Positions 1-9,113 of a DNA stretch of 64,000 nucleotides are shown one piece after another (position 1 is the first letter of the stretch; every line of letters starts with the position of its first letter). The DNA comes from Desulfuromonadales bacterium (GTDB lineage: Bacteria > Desulfobacterota > Desulfuromonadia > Geobacterales > Pseudopelobacteraceae), in the NCBI GenBank assembly GCA_013377095.1, contig JACAAY010000005.1:21301-85300 (forward strand), written 5' to 3'. A program made the position numbers and the translations under genes. The notes beneath the pieces are model-generated. The model was not told where the DNA came from. It made no database searches and saw nothing but the letters and a program-made list of their open reading frames with translations.

Positions 1-1
1 T

Positions 2-1000
2 GGAAGCGTGGCCTGCAGCATTGACTCCACCGACGTCATCCTGATCGGTACACCCAAACAACTCAAACATCTCTGCCTGAAACTTGCCCATCAGCCATTT
101 GGTCTTCCGGCCCTGGCTATGGAACTGTCTACCGTCTTGGCGTTCACAACATCGGCGCCGACAGTGTGGAAAACGGCGCGGCGGGACCTTCAGCTGACGC
201 GCCCGCTGATCATGGGTATTCTCAACGTGACACCCGATTCATTTTCCGACGGCGCCCGTTATGCGAACCCGCAACGGGCCGTTGAACGGGCACGGGAGAT
301 GATTGCCGAGGGGGCCGATATCATCGACATCGGCGGTGAGAGCACCCGTCCCGGAGCCGAAGCGGTGTCCGCCGAAGAAGAGACCGCACGGGTCATTCCG
401 GTTATCAGCGAACTAACGAAGATACAGGAGTGTGTCATCTCCATTGACACATGGAAGAGCGCTGTGGCACGGGATGCCATGGCTAGCGGGGCGGAGATCA
501 TCAACGACATCAGTGGTTTTACCTTTGATGCCGGACTGGCCGATGTTGCTTCCGCAACGGGCGCCGGAGTGGTTCTGATGCATACTCGGGGTACTCCGGG
601 CGACATGCAGCACAACACCTGCTACAGCGACCTGATCGGAGCAATCATGCAGTCTCTGCGCGACTCCGTTGATACCGCCCTGACTGCCGGAATTGAGCGG
701 GAACGGATCGCCATCGATCCCGGAATCGGTTTTGCGAAAAACAGCCACGGAAATCTGGAGATACTGCGTCGTCTGCGGGAATTCAACGCGCTCGGCCTGC
801 CGCTTCTGGTCGGCACGTCCCGCAAGTCGTTCATCGGAGCAATAACCGGCCGGGACATAGACAATCGTCTCTTCGGCACGGCCGCAACGGTGGCCCTGGC
901 AATCAGCCATGGCGCGCACATCCTGCGGGTGCATGACGTCCGCGCCATGCGGGATGTTGCCGACGTGGTCCACGCCGTCGTGAAGGAGCACAACGCCTGA
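2..1000 (+). CDS. folP: Dihydropteroate synthase, 5' end outside window
   Basis: FolP condenses 6-hydroxymethyl-7,8-dihydropterin pyrophosphate with p-aminobenzoate to give 7,8-dihydropteroate in folate synthesis, in the cytoplasm. The pterin-binding TIM barrel starts at about residue 68 of the visible part with GILNVTPDSFSDG. DIGGESTRPGA, a DPGIGFAKN motif and GTSRKSFIG follow in the usual order. The frame is open back to base 2, so the true start is upstream; a GTG at base 8 is the first visible candidate but is probably internal. The first 65 or so residues, including VILIGTPKQLKHL, are not part of the standard barrel. I recall a similar N-terminal extension in Geobacter FolP proteins. It is first in the folP-cdaA-ybbR-glmM gene run, 89 bases before cdaA. 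Confidence 0.93.
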   Translation, partial: GSVACSIDSTDVILIGTPKQLKHLCLKLAHQPFGLPALAMELSTVLAFTTSAPTVWKTARRDLQLTRPLIMGILNVTPDSFSDGARYANPQRAVERAREMIAEGADIIDIGGESTRPGAEAVSAEEETARVIPVISELTKIQECVISIDTWKSAVARDAMASGAEIINDISGFTFDAGLADVASATGAGVVLMHTRGTPGDMQHNTCYSDLIGAIMQSLRDSVDTALTAGIERERIAIDPGIGFAKNSHGNLEILRRLREFNALGLPLLVGTSRKSFIGAITGRDIDNRLFGTAATVALAISHGAHILRVHDVRAMRDVADVVHAVVKEHNA

Positions 1001-1089
1001 TGCAGCAACGGGGAATACATCCCCGCTATACCGCTCGACCTTACGCTTGGCACTCCATACTCGCCGGACAGACTCCAACGGGGAAATGA

Positions 1090-1875
1090 ATGTCGGACCT
1101 GCTAGCCAGATTTACCCTGCTCGACCTCTGCGACATCCTTATCCTGGCTGTTCTGATCTACCATTTCGTCCTGTTTCTGAAAAAAGACGTAGCTACCAGA
1201 CTGCTCCTGATATTGCTGGTTTTCTTCAGCACACTGTTCATCGCGCGCTTTTCCCGGTTCTTCGCCACCACCTGGCTACTTAGCTCCCTGTTTTCATCCG
1301 CTCTGATTATCCTGGCCATCATCTTCCAGACCGACATACGTCGCGCCTTTCTGTCCATGGGCCGGCGACAGATAGAACCCCATGTGCGGGACGAAGAGGC
1401 CGAGATGATCGAAGAACTGATCAAGGCCGCCAGCGAGATGGCTGAGAAGAGGATCGGCGCCCTGATTGTCATTGTCCGTCACCTTCCCATCGACCATCTG
1501 CTGGAGATAGGAACCCAGATAGAGGCCAAGGTCACCAGCGAGCTGCTCAATTCAATTTTTCTCCCCTACTCCCCGATTCATGATGGCGCGGTGATCATCA
1601 ACAGGGGCAAGATCACCATGGCCGGCTGTCTGCTGCCGCTCTCCCGGAATCCCGACATTTCCAAGAGTTTCGGCACCCGCCATCGGGCCGCCCTGGGACT
1701 CTCCGAACTGGTTGATGCACTGATAATGGTGGTTTCCGAGGAAACCGGCAAAATATCCATGGTCCATGACGGCAAGATCAATTATGATGTGGGCGCCGTG
1801 GAAACCCGCCGCATGCTGAGACGAGCATTGGATGTGAAACGCACAAGCAAACCTTCGGCGTCAGGAGACAGGTAG
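1090..1875 (+). CDS. cdaA: Diadenylate cyclase CdaA (c-di-AMP synthase)
   Basis: CdaA makes cyclic di-AMP from two ATP at the inner membrane. The 261-residue protein has three hydrophobic helices within about residues 12-80, then the DisA_N/DAC domain. The two signature motifs are intact: DGA at residues 165-167 (in HDGAVII) and RHR at 197-199 (in GTRHRAALGLSE). ATG at 1090 is preceded by GGGG at 1080-1083. The gene is followed one base later by ybbR and then glmM, the same cdaA-cdaR-glmM order as in Firmicutes, where CdaR and GlmM modulate the cyclase. No c-di-AMP riboswitch was recognised in this window, so the effectors must lie elsewhere. Confidence 0.95.
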   Translation: MSDLLARFTLLDLCDILILAVLIYHFVLFLKKDVATRLLLILLVFFSTLFIARFSRFFATTWLLSSLFSSALIILAIIFQTDIRRAFLSMGRRQIEPHVRDEEAEMIEELIKAASEMAEKRIGALIVIVRHLPIDHLLEIGTQIEAKVTSELLNSIFLPYSPIHDGAVIINRGKITMAGCLLPLSRNPDISKSFGTRHRAALGLSELVDALIMVVSEETGKISMVHDGKINYDVGAVETRRMLRRALDVKRTSKPSASGDR

Positions 1876-1876
1876 C

Positions 1877-2305
1877 ATGACTCCCCTCACCGCGGACAGC
1901 GTGAAAAAAACCTACCTGCGCAACCTGTCACTCAAACTACTCAGTCTGGCGCTGGCGCTCTGTGTGTGGAGTCTCGCAACGGTCTCGCACAAAACCACGG
2001 CAAGGATCAGTATTCCGGTGCGGGTATGCAATATCCCCCACGGCTATGCGATCAAAAGACCAACGACAGCGAGCGTTGAGGTAACCATGGAAGGCCCCGG
2101 GAACCTGATCGCGACAACCAGGCGGTCCAAGGGAGCAGTGACCCTTGACCTGGATGGAGCCGTCAAACCGGGAACAACACTCTTCGCACACTTGGAATCG
2201 TACCTCGCCTTACCCGAGGGGGTCACGGTACTCCGTATCACACCGGCATCCCTGGAAATCACTCTGGAAGCGGAACGCTCACCACAAGGAGAACTTCACC
2301 CGTGA
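1877..2305 (+). CDS. YbbR-domain protein (CdaR-like)
   Basis: This short 142-residue protein has one N-terminal membrane helix (about residues 14-33, [20 protein letters not shown]). It is followed by a single YbbR-like beta-rich region with the typical ISIPVRV...VEVTMEGP pattern. In Firmicutes, CdaR carries several YbbR domains outside the membrane and regulates CdaA; here only one domain is present, as is common in Deltaproteobacteria. It starts one base after the cdaA stop and overlaps the glmM start by four bases, so translation is probably coupled. The regulatory role is inferred from gene order. Confidence 0.85.
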   Translation: MTPLTADSVKKTYLRNLSLKLLSLALALCVWSLATVSHKTTARISIPVRVCNIPHGYAIKRPTTASVEVTMEGPGNLIATTRRSKGAVTLDLDGAVKPGTTLFAHLESYLALPEGVTVLRITPASLEITLEAERSPQGELHP

Positions 2306-3663
2306 AAAAACTATTCGGAACCGATGGCGTTCGCGGCGTCGCCAACATCCATCCCATGACCACTGAGATGGCCATGCAACTGGGACGGGCCGCGGCCTAT
2401 ATTTTTAGAAGTTCGAGTAAACGCCGTCACCGCATTGTCATCGGCAAGGACACACGCCTGTCGTGCTACATGCTGGAAAACGCCATGGTGGCCGGCATCT
2501 GTTCCATGGGAGTGGATGTATTGCTGGTGGGGCCGCTGCCGACACCGGGGATTGCCAACATCACCTCCTCCATGCGCGCCGACGCCGGTGTGGTGATTTC
2601 CGCCTCTCACAACCCCTTTCAGGACAACGGCATAAAGTTTTTTTCCGCCGACGGCTTCAAACTTCCGGACAAGATCGAGCTGAAGATCGAAAAGCTGATC
2701 GAATCGAAACAGATCGATTCACTGCGTCCCACTGCCAGCGAAGTCGGCAAGGCCTTCCGTATCGAAGACGCTGCCGGTCGTTACATTGTATTCCTTAAAA
2801 ACACCTTCCCCCATGAAATGGATCTCTCCGGTTTGAAAATCGTGCTGGATTGCGCCAACGGTGCCGCCTACAAGGTTGCGCCGGCGGTCTTCGAGGAACT
2901 GGGCGCCGAAGTCGTCACCCTGGGTGTCAGCCCCAACGGCACCAACATCAATGCCGGTTGCGGTTCATTGTATCCCCAGGTGATCAGTGAAGAGGTTAAA
3001 AAACACCGCGCCGATATCGGTATCGCCCTGGATGGTGACGCTGACCGGGTAATTGTGTGCGATGAATTCGGCAACGAAGTGGATGGAGACCATATCATGG
3101 CCATCTGCGCCACAGACATGCTCAAACGCAAGCTGCTGAAGAAGAAGACCCTGGTAACCACGGTCATGAGCAACATGGGGCTGGACATCGCCCTGCGTAA
3201 CGCCGGGGGCAAAATCGTCAAGACTGCGGTGGGAGATCGCTATGTGGTTGAGGAGATGCGCAAGGCCGGTTACAATCTGGGCGGCGAGCAGTCCGGTCAC
3301 ATGATCTTCCTGGACCACAACACCACCGGTGATGGCATCCTCTCGGCACTGCAGCTGCTGGCGGTCATGCGGAGGAACGAAAAACCACTTTCAGAACTGG
3401 CCACCGTGATGATTCCCCTGCCCCAGGTACTGGTTAATACCCGAGTCCGCGAACGCAAAGACATAATGACCATCCCCGACATTGCCGCCAAGATCAGCGA
3501 CGTTGAGGAGAAGCTGGGTAACGAAGGGCGGGTACTGATCCGCTACTCCGGAACCGAACCGCTGCTGCGGGTCATGCTGGAGGGCAAGGATACCTACGAA
3601 ATCACCGCCTGGGCCAATGAGATCATTGAGCTGGTCAAGAAGCATCTGGGAGAAAAACCCTGA
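2302..3663 (+). CDS. glmM: Phosphoglucosamine mutase
   Basis: GlmM converts glucosamine-6-phosphate to glucosamine-1-phosphate for UDP-GlcNAc, peptidoglycan and LPS synthesis. The 453-residue length is normal. The N-terminus [10 protein letters not shown] is typical. The phosphoserine loop ISASHNPF places the catalytic serine at residue 102, the same number as in E. coli. The metal loop ALDGDADR and the C-terminal phosphate-binding [12 protein letters not shown] are present. The start is a GTG that overlaps the ybbR stop by four bases. Its position after cdaA and ybbR matches the conserved c-di-AMP/cell-wall gene cluster. Confidence 0.97.
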   Translation: MKKLFGTDGVRGVANIHPMTTEMAMQLGRAAAYIFRSSSKRRHRIVIGKDTRLSCYMLENAMVAGICSMGVDVLLVGPLPTPGIANITSSMRADAGVVISASHNPFQDNGIKFFSADGFKLPDKIELKIEKLIESKQIDSLRPTASEVGKAFRIEDAAGRYIVFLKNTFPHEMDLSGLKIVLDCANGAAYKVAPAVFEELGAEVVTLGVSPNGTNINAGCGSLYPQVISEEVKKHRADIGIALDGDADRVIVCDEFGNEVDGDHIMAICATDMLKRKLLKKKTLVTTVMSNMGLDIALRNAGGKIVKTAVGDRYVVEEMRKAGYNLGGEQSGHMIFLDHNTTGDGILSALQLLAVMRRNEKPLSELATVMIPLPQVLVNTRVRERKDIMTIPDIAAKISDVEEKLGNEGRVLIRYSGTEPLLRVMLEGKDTYEITAWANEIIELVKKHLGEKP

Positions 3664-3679
3664 GCAAGGAGAGCCGAAC

Positions 3680-4399
3680 ATGGCAAAACTGGGATTGAAT
3701 GTCGATCATGTGGCCACCGTGCGCCAGGCGCGCGGAGGTGTTGAACCCGATCCGGTCACGGCCGCCGCCATGGGTGAACTGGCCGGCGCCGAAGGTATCA
3801 CCATCCATCTGCGGGAAGACCGCCGCCACATACAGGACCGCGACCTGGAAATTCTGAGGCGGACCGTCAAAACCAAGCTCAACCTGGAAATGGCTGCAAC
3901 GCAGGAGATGGTTCGCATCGCCCTGAGGACAAAACCGGAGCAGGTAACCCTGGTGCCGGAAAAACGACAGGAACTGACCACCGAGGGAGGACTGGATGTG
4001 ATCCTCAACCTCAAATCCATCACCGATGCTGTCAAACGTCTGCGCGACAACGGCATCGTCGTCAGCCTCTTTGTAGACCCGGACCAGGAGCAGATCAAGG
4101 CTGCCAGCAAAAGCGGTGCGGACTACATCGAAATCCACACCGGCGCCTTTGCCGCAGCTCCTGACTGGCAAACCCAGAAACGTGAGCTCGATGAGATCGA
4201 TGCTGCCATCAAACTGGCCACCAAAGTCGGCATGGGCGTCAATGCCGGCCACGGCATCAACTATGTCAACATCAAGCCGCTGGCAGCCATCGGCGGCATT
4301 GAAGAGTACAATATTGGCCATTCAATCATGGCCCGCGCCATACTGGTGGGCATGGACCGGGCCGTCAAGGACATGGTCGAGCTGATCAAATACGCATGA
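3680..4399 (+). CDS. pdxJ: Pyridoxine 5'-phosphate synthase
   Basis: PdxJ closes the pyridine ring from 1-deoxy-xylulose-5-phosphate and 3-amino-2-oxopropyl phosphate to give pyridoxine 5'-phosphate (DXP-dependent vitamin B6 route). The 239-residue protein begins [20 protein letters not shown], a highly characteristic family start. [17 protein letters not shown] and the C-terminal GHGINY and EYNIGHSI motifs follow. ATG at 3680 has AAGGAG at 3666-3671; an in-frame start further upstream inside glmM is not credible. The stop overlaps the acpS start by four bases (ATGA), indicating coupling. Confidence 0.97.
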   Translation: MAKLGLNVDHVATVRQARGGVEPDPVTAAAMGELAGAEGITIHLREDRRHIQDRDLEILRRTVKTKLNLEMAATQEMVRIALRTKPEQVTLVPEKRQELTTEGGLDVILNLKSITDAVKRLRDNGIVVSLFVDPDQEQIKAASKSGADYIEIHTGAFAAAPDWQTQKRELDEIDAAIKLATKVGMGVNAGHGINYVNIKPLAAIGGIEEYNIGHSIMARAILVGMDRAVKDMVELIKYA

Positions 4400-4776
4400 T
4401 CTTCGGCATCGGAACCGATATTGTTGACATTTCCCGCTTCCAGCGTTTTGTTGACAACAACAATACAACCCTGCTCAAGCGCCTGTTTACGGAGCAGGAA
4501 CAGGTGGTCTGCAGCGCAAAACGAAGCAGCGCGTCCTGCTATGCGGCCCGCTTCGCCGCCAAGGAGGCCTTTCTCAAAGCACTGGGAACCGGATTGCGTG
4601 AGGGGATTTCCTGGCTGGACATGGAGGTCGTCAACGATGACCTGGGAAAACCGGATCTCTGTCTAAGCGGCAGGGCACGGGAACTGTACCGTGAGAAGAA
4701 CATCAAGCGCCTGTTTCTCTCCCTTTCACACGATGCCAACTGCGCCATAGCCATGGTCGTTCTGGAGGAAACATGA
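4396..4776 (+). CDS. acpS: Holo-[acyl-carrier-protein] synthase
   Basis: AcpS transfers 4'-phosphopantetheine from CoA to the acyl carrier protein. The 126-residue protein carries both magnesium-binding signatures: [12 protein letters not shown] with Asp8 and [10 protein letters not shown] with Glu57. Length and motif spacing are those of group I PPTases. It overlaps pdxJ by four bases upstream and the NAD(P)HX repair gene by four bases downstream, so the three genes are translationally linked. Confidence 0.96.
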   Translation: MIFGIGTDIVDISRFQRFVDNNNTTLLKRLFTEQEQVVCSAKRSSASCYAARFAAKEAFLKALGTGLREGISWLDMEVVNDDLGKPDLCLSGRARELYREKNIKRLFLSLSHDANCAIAMVVLEET

Positions 4777-6365
4777 AGGTTGTCACCTCGCACACCATGC
4801 AGGACATCGATAAACAGGCCATCAACGAGTTCGGCATTTCCAGCCTGGAATTGATGGAGAATGCCGGCAGAAGCTGCACTGACATTATTATCGGGGAATT
4901 CGGACACACGGGGCATAAGCGCGTTCTGATCCTGTCCGGCAAGGGAAACAATGGTGGCGATGGCCATGTCATTGCCCGGCAGCTCAGCCAAAAAGGATGG
5001 AACGTTAAGGTGCTGGTTCTGGCCGAACGCGACCAGATCAAGGGCGATGCCGCCTTCAACCTCGAACAGCTCCCCCAAGAACTGGTGTCATTCTGTCCCC
5101 AGCTGGGACAGCTCTCGGGTCTGCACCGGACAGACATCATCCAGGCCGATCTGATCGTGGACGCTCTGCTGGGGACCGGCCTCAGCAACGACATCGCTGG
5201 AGCCTACCAGGAGGCCGTTGAACTGATCAACAGCTCCGGACGTCCCGTTCTGGCGGTGGACATTCCTTCCGGCATTCATGGAACCACCGGCAGGATCCTG
5301 GGTTGTGCGGTGCGGGCAGATATCACCGTGACCTTTGCCTTTGCAAAGCTGGGTCACGTACTCTACCCCGGTGCCGAACATATCGGCCGCCTGATCGTCA
5401 CAGACATCGGCATTCCTCCAACCCTGATGGAGAGTGCGCCAGGTTACGACTTTCTCAACGAACTCGGCATGCGCCCCCTGCTGCGCCGCCGCGACCGCCA
5501 GGGGCACAAGGGTGATTTCGGACATTGCCTGTTCATCGCCGGTTCCACCGGAAAGACCGGCGCCGCCGCCCTCTGCGCCAACGCCGCCGTTCGTGCCGGT
5601 TCCGGCTTGGTTACCCTGGCCGTGCCGGAGAGCCTGCATCATATCCTGGAAATGAAAACAACCGAGGCCATGACTGTGCCGCTGCCGGATTCGGTCAGCG
5701 GTCACCTTGCCAGCAGCGCCTATCCAACCATCGTCAGCCTGCTCAAGAGCAAGGATGTTTTGGCCATCGGACCGGGAATCGACCGTCGTCCCGGCACCGT
5801 TGCCCTGGTGCACACCCTGGTGGAATCGGTGGAACTGCCCATGGTGATCGACGCCGATGGCCTGAATGCCCTGGCCACTGACATCACGGTCCTGCAGAGG
5901 AAAAAATCGGCCACTATTATTCTGACACCCCATCCAGGGGAAATGGCCCGCCTGCTGGGCGCTTCCATTCCTGACGTGGATGCGATCCGCATCTCCGTCG
6001 CCCAGGAATTTGCCCGCACGTACGGCGTATTCCTGGTTCTCAAGGGAGCGCGCACCATCATCGCCTCACCCGATGGCGCCGCCGCCATCAACGGCAGCGG
6101 TAATCCGGGCATGGCCAGCGGCGGCATGGGCGATGTACTGACCGGCATTATCACTTCTCTGCTGGGTCAGGGATACAGCGCCTGGGATGCCTGCCGCCTG
6201 GGGGTGTTTATCCATGGTTTCTCAGCCGACATGGTTGCCCAGACAAAGGGTGAAGTCGGCATAAATGCCACGGATGTCCAGGAAAACATCCCCCACGCCT
6301 ACAAGCGACTGATGGAAACCAATCCCGAACTCACCACTAACCGGAAAAAATCCGTTACCCACTGA
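4773..6365 (+). CDS. nnr: Bifunctional NAD(P)HX epimerase / ADP-dependent NAD(P)HX dehydratase
   Basis: This metabolite-repair enzyme restores hydrated NADH and NADPH. The N-terminal half (about residues 1-215, YjeF_N) has [17 protein letters not shown] and the VDALLGTGL and AVDIPSGI segments of the epimerase. The C-terminal half (about 230-510, YjeF_C) is the ribokinase-like dehydratase with [31 protein letters not shown] and [16 protein letters not shown]. The 530-residue fused form is the usual bacterial one. It starts four bases inside acpS and ends 12 bases before the CBS-domain gene. Confidence 0.95.
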   Translation: MKVVTSHTMQDIDKQAINEFGISSLELMENAGRSCTDIIIGEFGHTGHKRVLILSGKGNNGGDGHVIARQLSQKGWNVKVLVLAERDQIKGDAAFNLEQLPQELVSFCPQLGQLSGLHRTDIIQADLIVDALLGTGLSNDIAGAYQEAVELINSSGRPVLAVDIPSGIHGTTGRILGCAVRADITVTFAFAKLGHVLYPGAEHIGRLIVTDIGIPPTLMESAPGYDFLNELGMRPLLRRRDRQGHKGDFGHCLFIAGSTGKTGAAALCANAAVRAGSGLVTLAVPESLHHILEMKTTEAMTVPLPDSVSGHLASSAYPTIVSLLKSKDVLAIGPGIDRRPGTVALVHTLVESVELPMVIDADGLNALATDITVLQRKKSATIILTPHPGEMARLLGASIPDVDAIRISVAQEFARTYGVFLVLKGARTIIASPDGAAAINGSGNPGMASGGMGDVLTGIITSLLGQGYSAWDACRLGVFIHGFSADMVAQTKGEVGINATDVQENIPHAYKRLMETNPELTTNRKKSVTH

Positions 6366-6377
6366 AGGAGAATCCAC

Positions 6378-6827
6378 ATGCAGACCGTTGCAGATATCAT
6401 GACCAAAGAGGTCATAACCGTACAACGCACAACCTCCCTGCGCGAGCTGGCTGAACTGTTCGAGTCACACAACATCGGCAGCATTCCGGTTGTTGATGAC
6501 AAGGGTACTCCCATCGGAATCGTGACCGAATCCGACCTGATCGAGCAGGGACGCAGTCTGCACATCCCCACGGTCATCTCCCTGTTTGACTGGGTCATCC
6601 CCCTTGAGGGAGAAAAAAGCCTGGAACGTGACCTGCAGAGGTTGACCGCCCAGAACGTCGGTGAAATATTTTCCACCGAATTGATCAGCGTCAGTCCCAC
6701 GGACCTGGTCAGCAAGGCGGCTGATCTGATGAGTGATCACCGACTCCACGCCCTGCCGGTGCTGGAAGGGGGCAAACTGACGGGAATCGTGGCCCGCATC
6801 GACATTATCCGTAGCCTGATCAAATAG
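6378..6827 (+). CDS. CBS-pair domain protein
   Basis: The 149-residue protein consists of two CBS motifs and nothing else. The first runs from VADIMTKEVITV to PIGIVTESDLI (about residues 4-55). The second runs from VGEIFSTELISV to LTGIVARIDIIRSLIK (about 93-149). CBS pairs bind adenosine nucleotides, and in some proteins c-di-AMP, and usually regulate a partner. No catalytic domain is attached. AAGGAG at 6364-6369 precedes the ATG. It lies in the core operon between nnr and tsaE; the adjacent base after its stop begins tsaE. The ligand is unknown. Confidence 0.88.
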   Translation: MQTVADIMTKEVITVQRTTSLRELAELFESHNIGSIPVVDDKGTPIGIVTESDLIEQGRSLHIPTVISLFDWVIPLEGEKSLERDLQRLTAQNVGEIFSTELISVSPTDLVSKAADLMSDHRLHALPVLEGGKLTGIVARIDIIRSLIK

Positions 6828-7322
6828 ATGCAGCAGCTGATCCTGTTAACATGCAGCCCTGACGAAACCGAGGTTCTGGGACAGCAACTCGGATCATTAG
6901 TATCAGCGGGTATCTTCATTGCATTATGCGGAGAACTGGGGGGTGGCAAGACCTGTTTTACCCGGGGTGTCGTTGCCGGTGCTGCCCCGCAGTCCTCTCA
7001 CTTGGTGGCCAGCCCCACTTTTGCCATCATGAATGAATATCCCGGTATCACACCGATCTATCACTTTGATTTTTACCGTTTCGCTTCATGCCACGAAATT
7101 GCCGAATTGGGCTTTGAAGATTACTTTCAGGGTCACGGGATCTGCATCGCCGAATGGGCGGAGAAATTGGATGAATTGCTACCCCGTGAGCGTCTGGAGA
7201 TCACTTTTGAACATGCCGGAGATGACCGGAGAAGGATAACCTTTACCGCCTGTGGATCCGTCCACGAAACACTGCTCGAACGGGTTGCCGGAGTGGTATC
7301 TCCCAGAAAAACTTTGACCTGA
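6828..7322 (+). CDS. tsaE: tRNA threonylcarbamoyladenosine biosynthesis ATPase TsaE
   Basis: TsaE is the small ATPase that works with TsaB and TsaD to make t6A at position 37 of ANN-decoding tRNAs. The P-loop GELGGGKTCFTRG lies at about residues 36-48. SPTFAIMNEY and HFDFYRF (the conserved D-FYR element) follow, then IAEWAEKL. The 164-residue length is normal. It abuts the CBS gene with no gap. A 74-base spacer separates it from lysC. Confidence 0.95.
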   Translation: MQQLILLTCSPDETEVLGQQLGSLVSAGIFIALCGELGGGKTCFTRGVVAGAAPQSSHLVASPTFAIMNEYPGITPIYHFDFYRFASCHEIAELGFEDYFQGHGICIAEWAEKLDELLPRERLEITFEHAGDDRRRITFTACGSVHETLLERVAGVVSPRKTLT

Positions 7323-7396
7323 CGTTATTTTGTCTGCTATAGATTGGAGCTCGATAACACTCGCTGGCTACTACCAGGAAAGAGGGTATGAGAAGT

Positions 7397-8614
7397 ATGG
7401 CACTTGTCGTTCAGAAATACGGCGGCACATCGGTTGGAAATCCCGACCGGATCAGGAATGTCGCCAAACGGGTCGCCAAGACCTATGATGCGGGCAATGA
7501 CCTGATCGTTGTCCTTTCGGCCATGTCAGGGGAAACCAACAAACTGGTCTCCCTGGCCAACGAGATGAGCGAATTCCCCGATGGTCGAGAATACGATACG
7601 CTGGTGGCCAGCGGCGAACAGGTTACCATCGCCCTCTTGGCCATGCATCTCAAATCCCTCGGTTACAAGGCCAAGTCCTACCTGGGGTGGCAGGTTCCGA
7701 TCATCAGCGACAGCACGGCAACCAAGGCCCGTATTGAACGCATCGATGACACCCGGATCCGCGCCGACCTGAACGAAGGCACCATCGTGGTGGTGGCCGG
7801 ATTTCAGGGTATCGACGCAAACGGCAACATTACGACCCTGGGTCGTGGTGGCTCCGACACCTCGGCAGTTGCCCTGGCAGCAGCGCTGAACGCTGATGTG
7901 TGCGAGATCTACACCGATGTGGACGGCGTCTACACCACCGACCCGAACATCTGCAAGGATGCCCGCAAGATGGAGAGCATTTCCTATGATGAAATGATCG
8001 AACTGGCCAGCCTGGGCGCCAAGGTGCTCCAGATCCGTTCGGTGGAATTTGCCCAAAAATATAATGTCAACGTACACGTTCGTTCCAGTTTGAATGAAAA
8101 TACCGGAACCATGGTTACGAGGGAGAATAATGATATGGAAGGGATTCTCGTTTCAGGTGTTGCCTACGATAAAAATGAAGCCAAGATTGCCGTCATGGGA
8201 GTACCGGATAAACCGGGTATCGCAGCCAAGATCCTCTCTGCGTTGTCAGACGCCACGATCTCGGTGGACATGATCGTCCAGAACGTCAGTCAAGCCGGTC
8301 TGACCGATTTCACCTTCACCGTTACCAAGTCCGACCTGAAACAAGCGCTGTTGATCACCAATGAGGTTGCCGCAGAAATCCACGCTCGGGAAGTTCTTTC
8401 AGACGAGAACATCAGCAAGATCTCCATCGTCGGCCTCGGCATGCGCAGCCACGCCGGCGTTGCCACCACCATGTTCTCCGCCCTGGCCTCCGCCAACATC
8501 AACATCCAAACCATCTCGACTTCCGAGATTAAAATTTCCGTCATCATCGACGACAAATACACCGAACTGGCGGTGCGCGTGCTGCATGAGGCATTCGGAC
8601 TGCAGGGCAAGTAG
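7397..8614 (+). CDS. lysC: Aspartate kinase
   Basis: LysC phosphorylates L-aspartate, the first step to lysine, threonine, methionine and diaminopimelate. The kinase domain begins [11 protein letters not shown] and contains [23 protein letters not shown] and [15 protein letters not shown]. Two ACT domains fill about residues 265-405 ([15 protein letters not shown] and [17 protein letters not shown]), where lysine or threonine feedback binding is expected. I prefer ATG 7397 because homologues I recall start [13 protein letters not shown] 7388 is also in frame, with AGGA at 7376-7379. This is the last gene of the core operon. Confidence 0.95.
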   Translation: MALVVQKYGGTSVGNPDRIRNVAKRVAKTYDAGNDLIVVLSAMSGETNKLVSLANEMSEFPDGREYDTLVASGEQVTIALLAMHLKSLGYKAKSYLGWQVPIISDSTATKARIERIDDTRIRADLNEGTIVVVAGFQGIDANGNITTLGRGGSDTSAVALAAALNADVCEIYTDVDGVYTTDPNICKDARKMESISYDEMIELASLGAKVLQIRSVEFAQKYNVNVHVRSSLNENTGTMVTRENNDMEGILVSGVAYDKNEAKIAVMGVPDKPGIAAKILSALSDATISVDMIVQNVSQAGLTDFTFTVTKSDLKQALLITNEVAAEIHAREVLSDENISKISIVGLGMRSHAGVATTMFSALASANINIQTISTSEIKISVIIDDKYTELAVRVLHEAFGLQGK

Positions 8615-8670
8615 TCCCGCTCCATTCAAGCAACTATTCAGCTTTTTCCGACAATCCCCCCACTCCCGAT

Positions 8671-8691
8671 CCCCTCCCACCAAGGGAGGGG
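8671..8691. repeat. Perfect GC-rich hairpin downstream of lysC
   Basis: CCCCTCCC and GGGAGGGG form an eight-base perfect stem around the loop ACCAA. It lies 57 bases after the lysC stop. There is no T tract on the plus strand, so it is not a textbook intrinsic terminator. It could be a 3'-end stabiliser or a copy of a dispersed palindromic element. Confidence 0.5.
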
Positions 8692-8864
8692 AATCAAAAA
8701 ATCAATCCATCAAACATTAATCCACTGAAATACGAAATTGTTTCACAACGGAAGTGCAATCAACTCAATGAGCGACATGCGCCGAAATCGAAGAACATTT
8801 CGTGGCACCTTTGCTGGCTCACATTGTTTTTGCCAGAGACGGGAGGCCTGACTGGTTTAAGCGG

Positions 8865-8893
8865 TTGACAGGTGGTGTAAATAGTGCAATAAA
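8865..8893 (+). promoter_or_regulatory. Sigma-70-like promoter for the propeller gene
   Basis: TTGACA at 8865-8870 is a perfect -35. After a 17-base spacer AATAAA (8888-8893) matches four of six -10 positions. The spacing is ideal, and the next gene on this strand starts at 9114. It is predicted from sequence only. Confidence 0.5.
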
Positions 8894-8938
8894 CGCGAGC
8901 CAATACGGTTGTTTATTTTAATTAAACCTTTCTCGCGT
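8893..8938. repeat. Nested inverted repeats at the predicted transcription start
   Basis: The outer arms ACGCGAG (8893-8899) and CTCGCGT (8932-8938) are perfectly complementary. Inside them GTTTA (8911-8915) and TAAAC (8923-8927) form a second, AT-rich inverted repeat. The left outer arm begins at the last base of the predicted -10 box, so the element sits at or just after the transcription start. It could be a protein-binding site or a structured 5' leader. Confidence 0.5.
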
Positions 8939-9113
8939 CATTCGTTTTTTGTTTCTATAGTCCAGATACTGCGGCATCCTGGAGAGGACTGATGGTTTCA
9001 TGCGGGTGGGATCATATGGGATGGACAGGGCCATTCGGGCAGCTTATCGCTGCTTGGGCGGCTTTTATTGCTATATGTAACTGCGCATCACAACAATAAA
9101 AGCGAGGAACTCA

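Larger units (their letters stand above)
8615..9113. other. 499-base intergenic region upstream of the propeller gene
   Basis: No coding sequence is supported here. It holds the GC hairpin at 8671-8691, a sigma-70-like promoter at 8865-8893, nested inverted repeats at 8893-8938, and a small hairpin GCAGC-TTATC-GCTGC at 9039-9053. If the promoter is used, the message has a 5' leader of about 210 bases before the gene at 9114. I compared the leader with c-di-GMP/cGAMP (GEMM) riboswitches from memory and did not find their conserved core. Confidence 0.6.

Noticed and set aside
5088..5933. Minus-strand open frame of 281 codons inside nnr
   Set aside because: Antisense to a gene with complete NAD(P)HX repair motifs; no independent signals.
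8940..9113. c-di-GMP/cGAMP (GEMM) riboswitch before the propeller gene
   Set aside because: The conserved core with its tetraloop and CGCAAAGCC-type segment is absent; only simple hairpins are seen.
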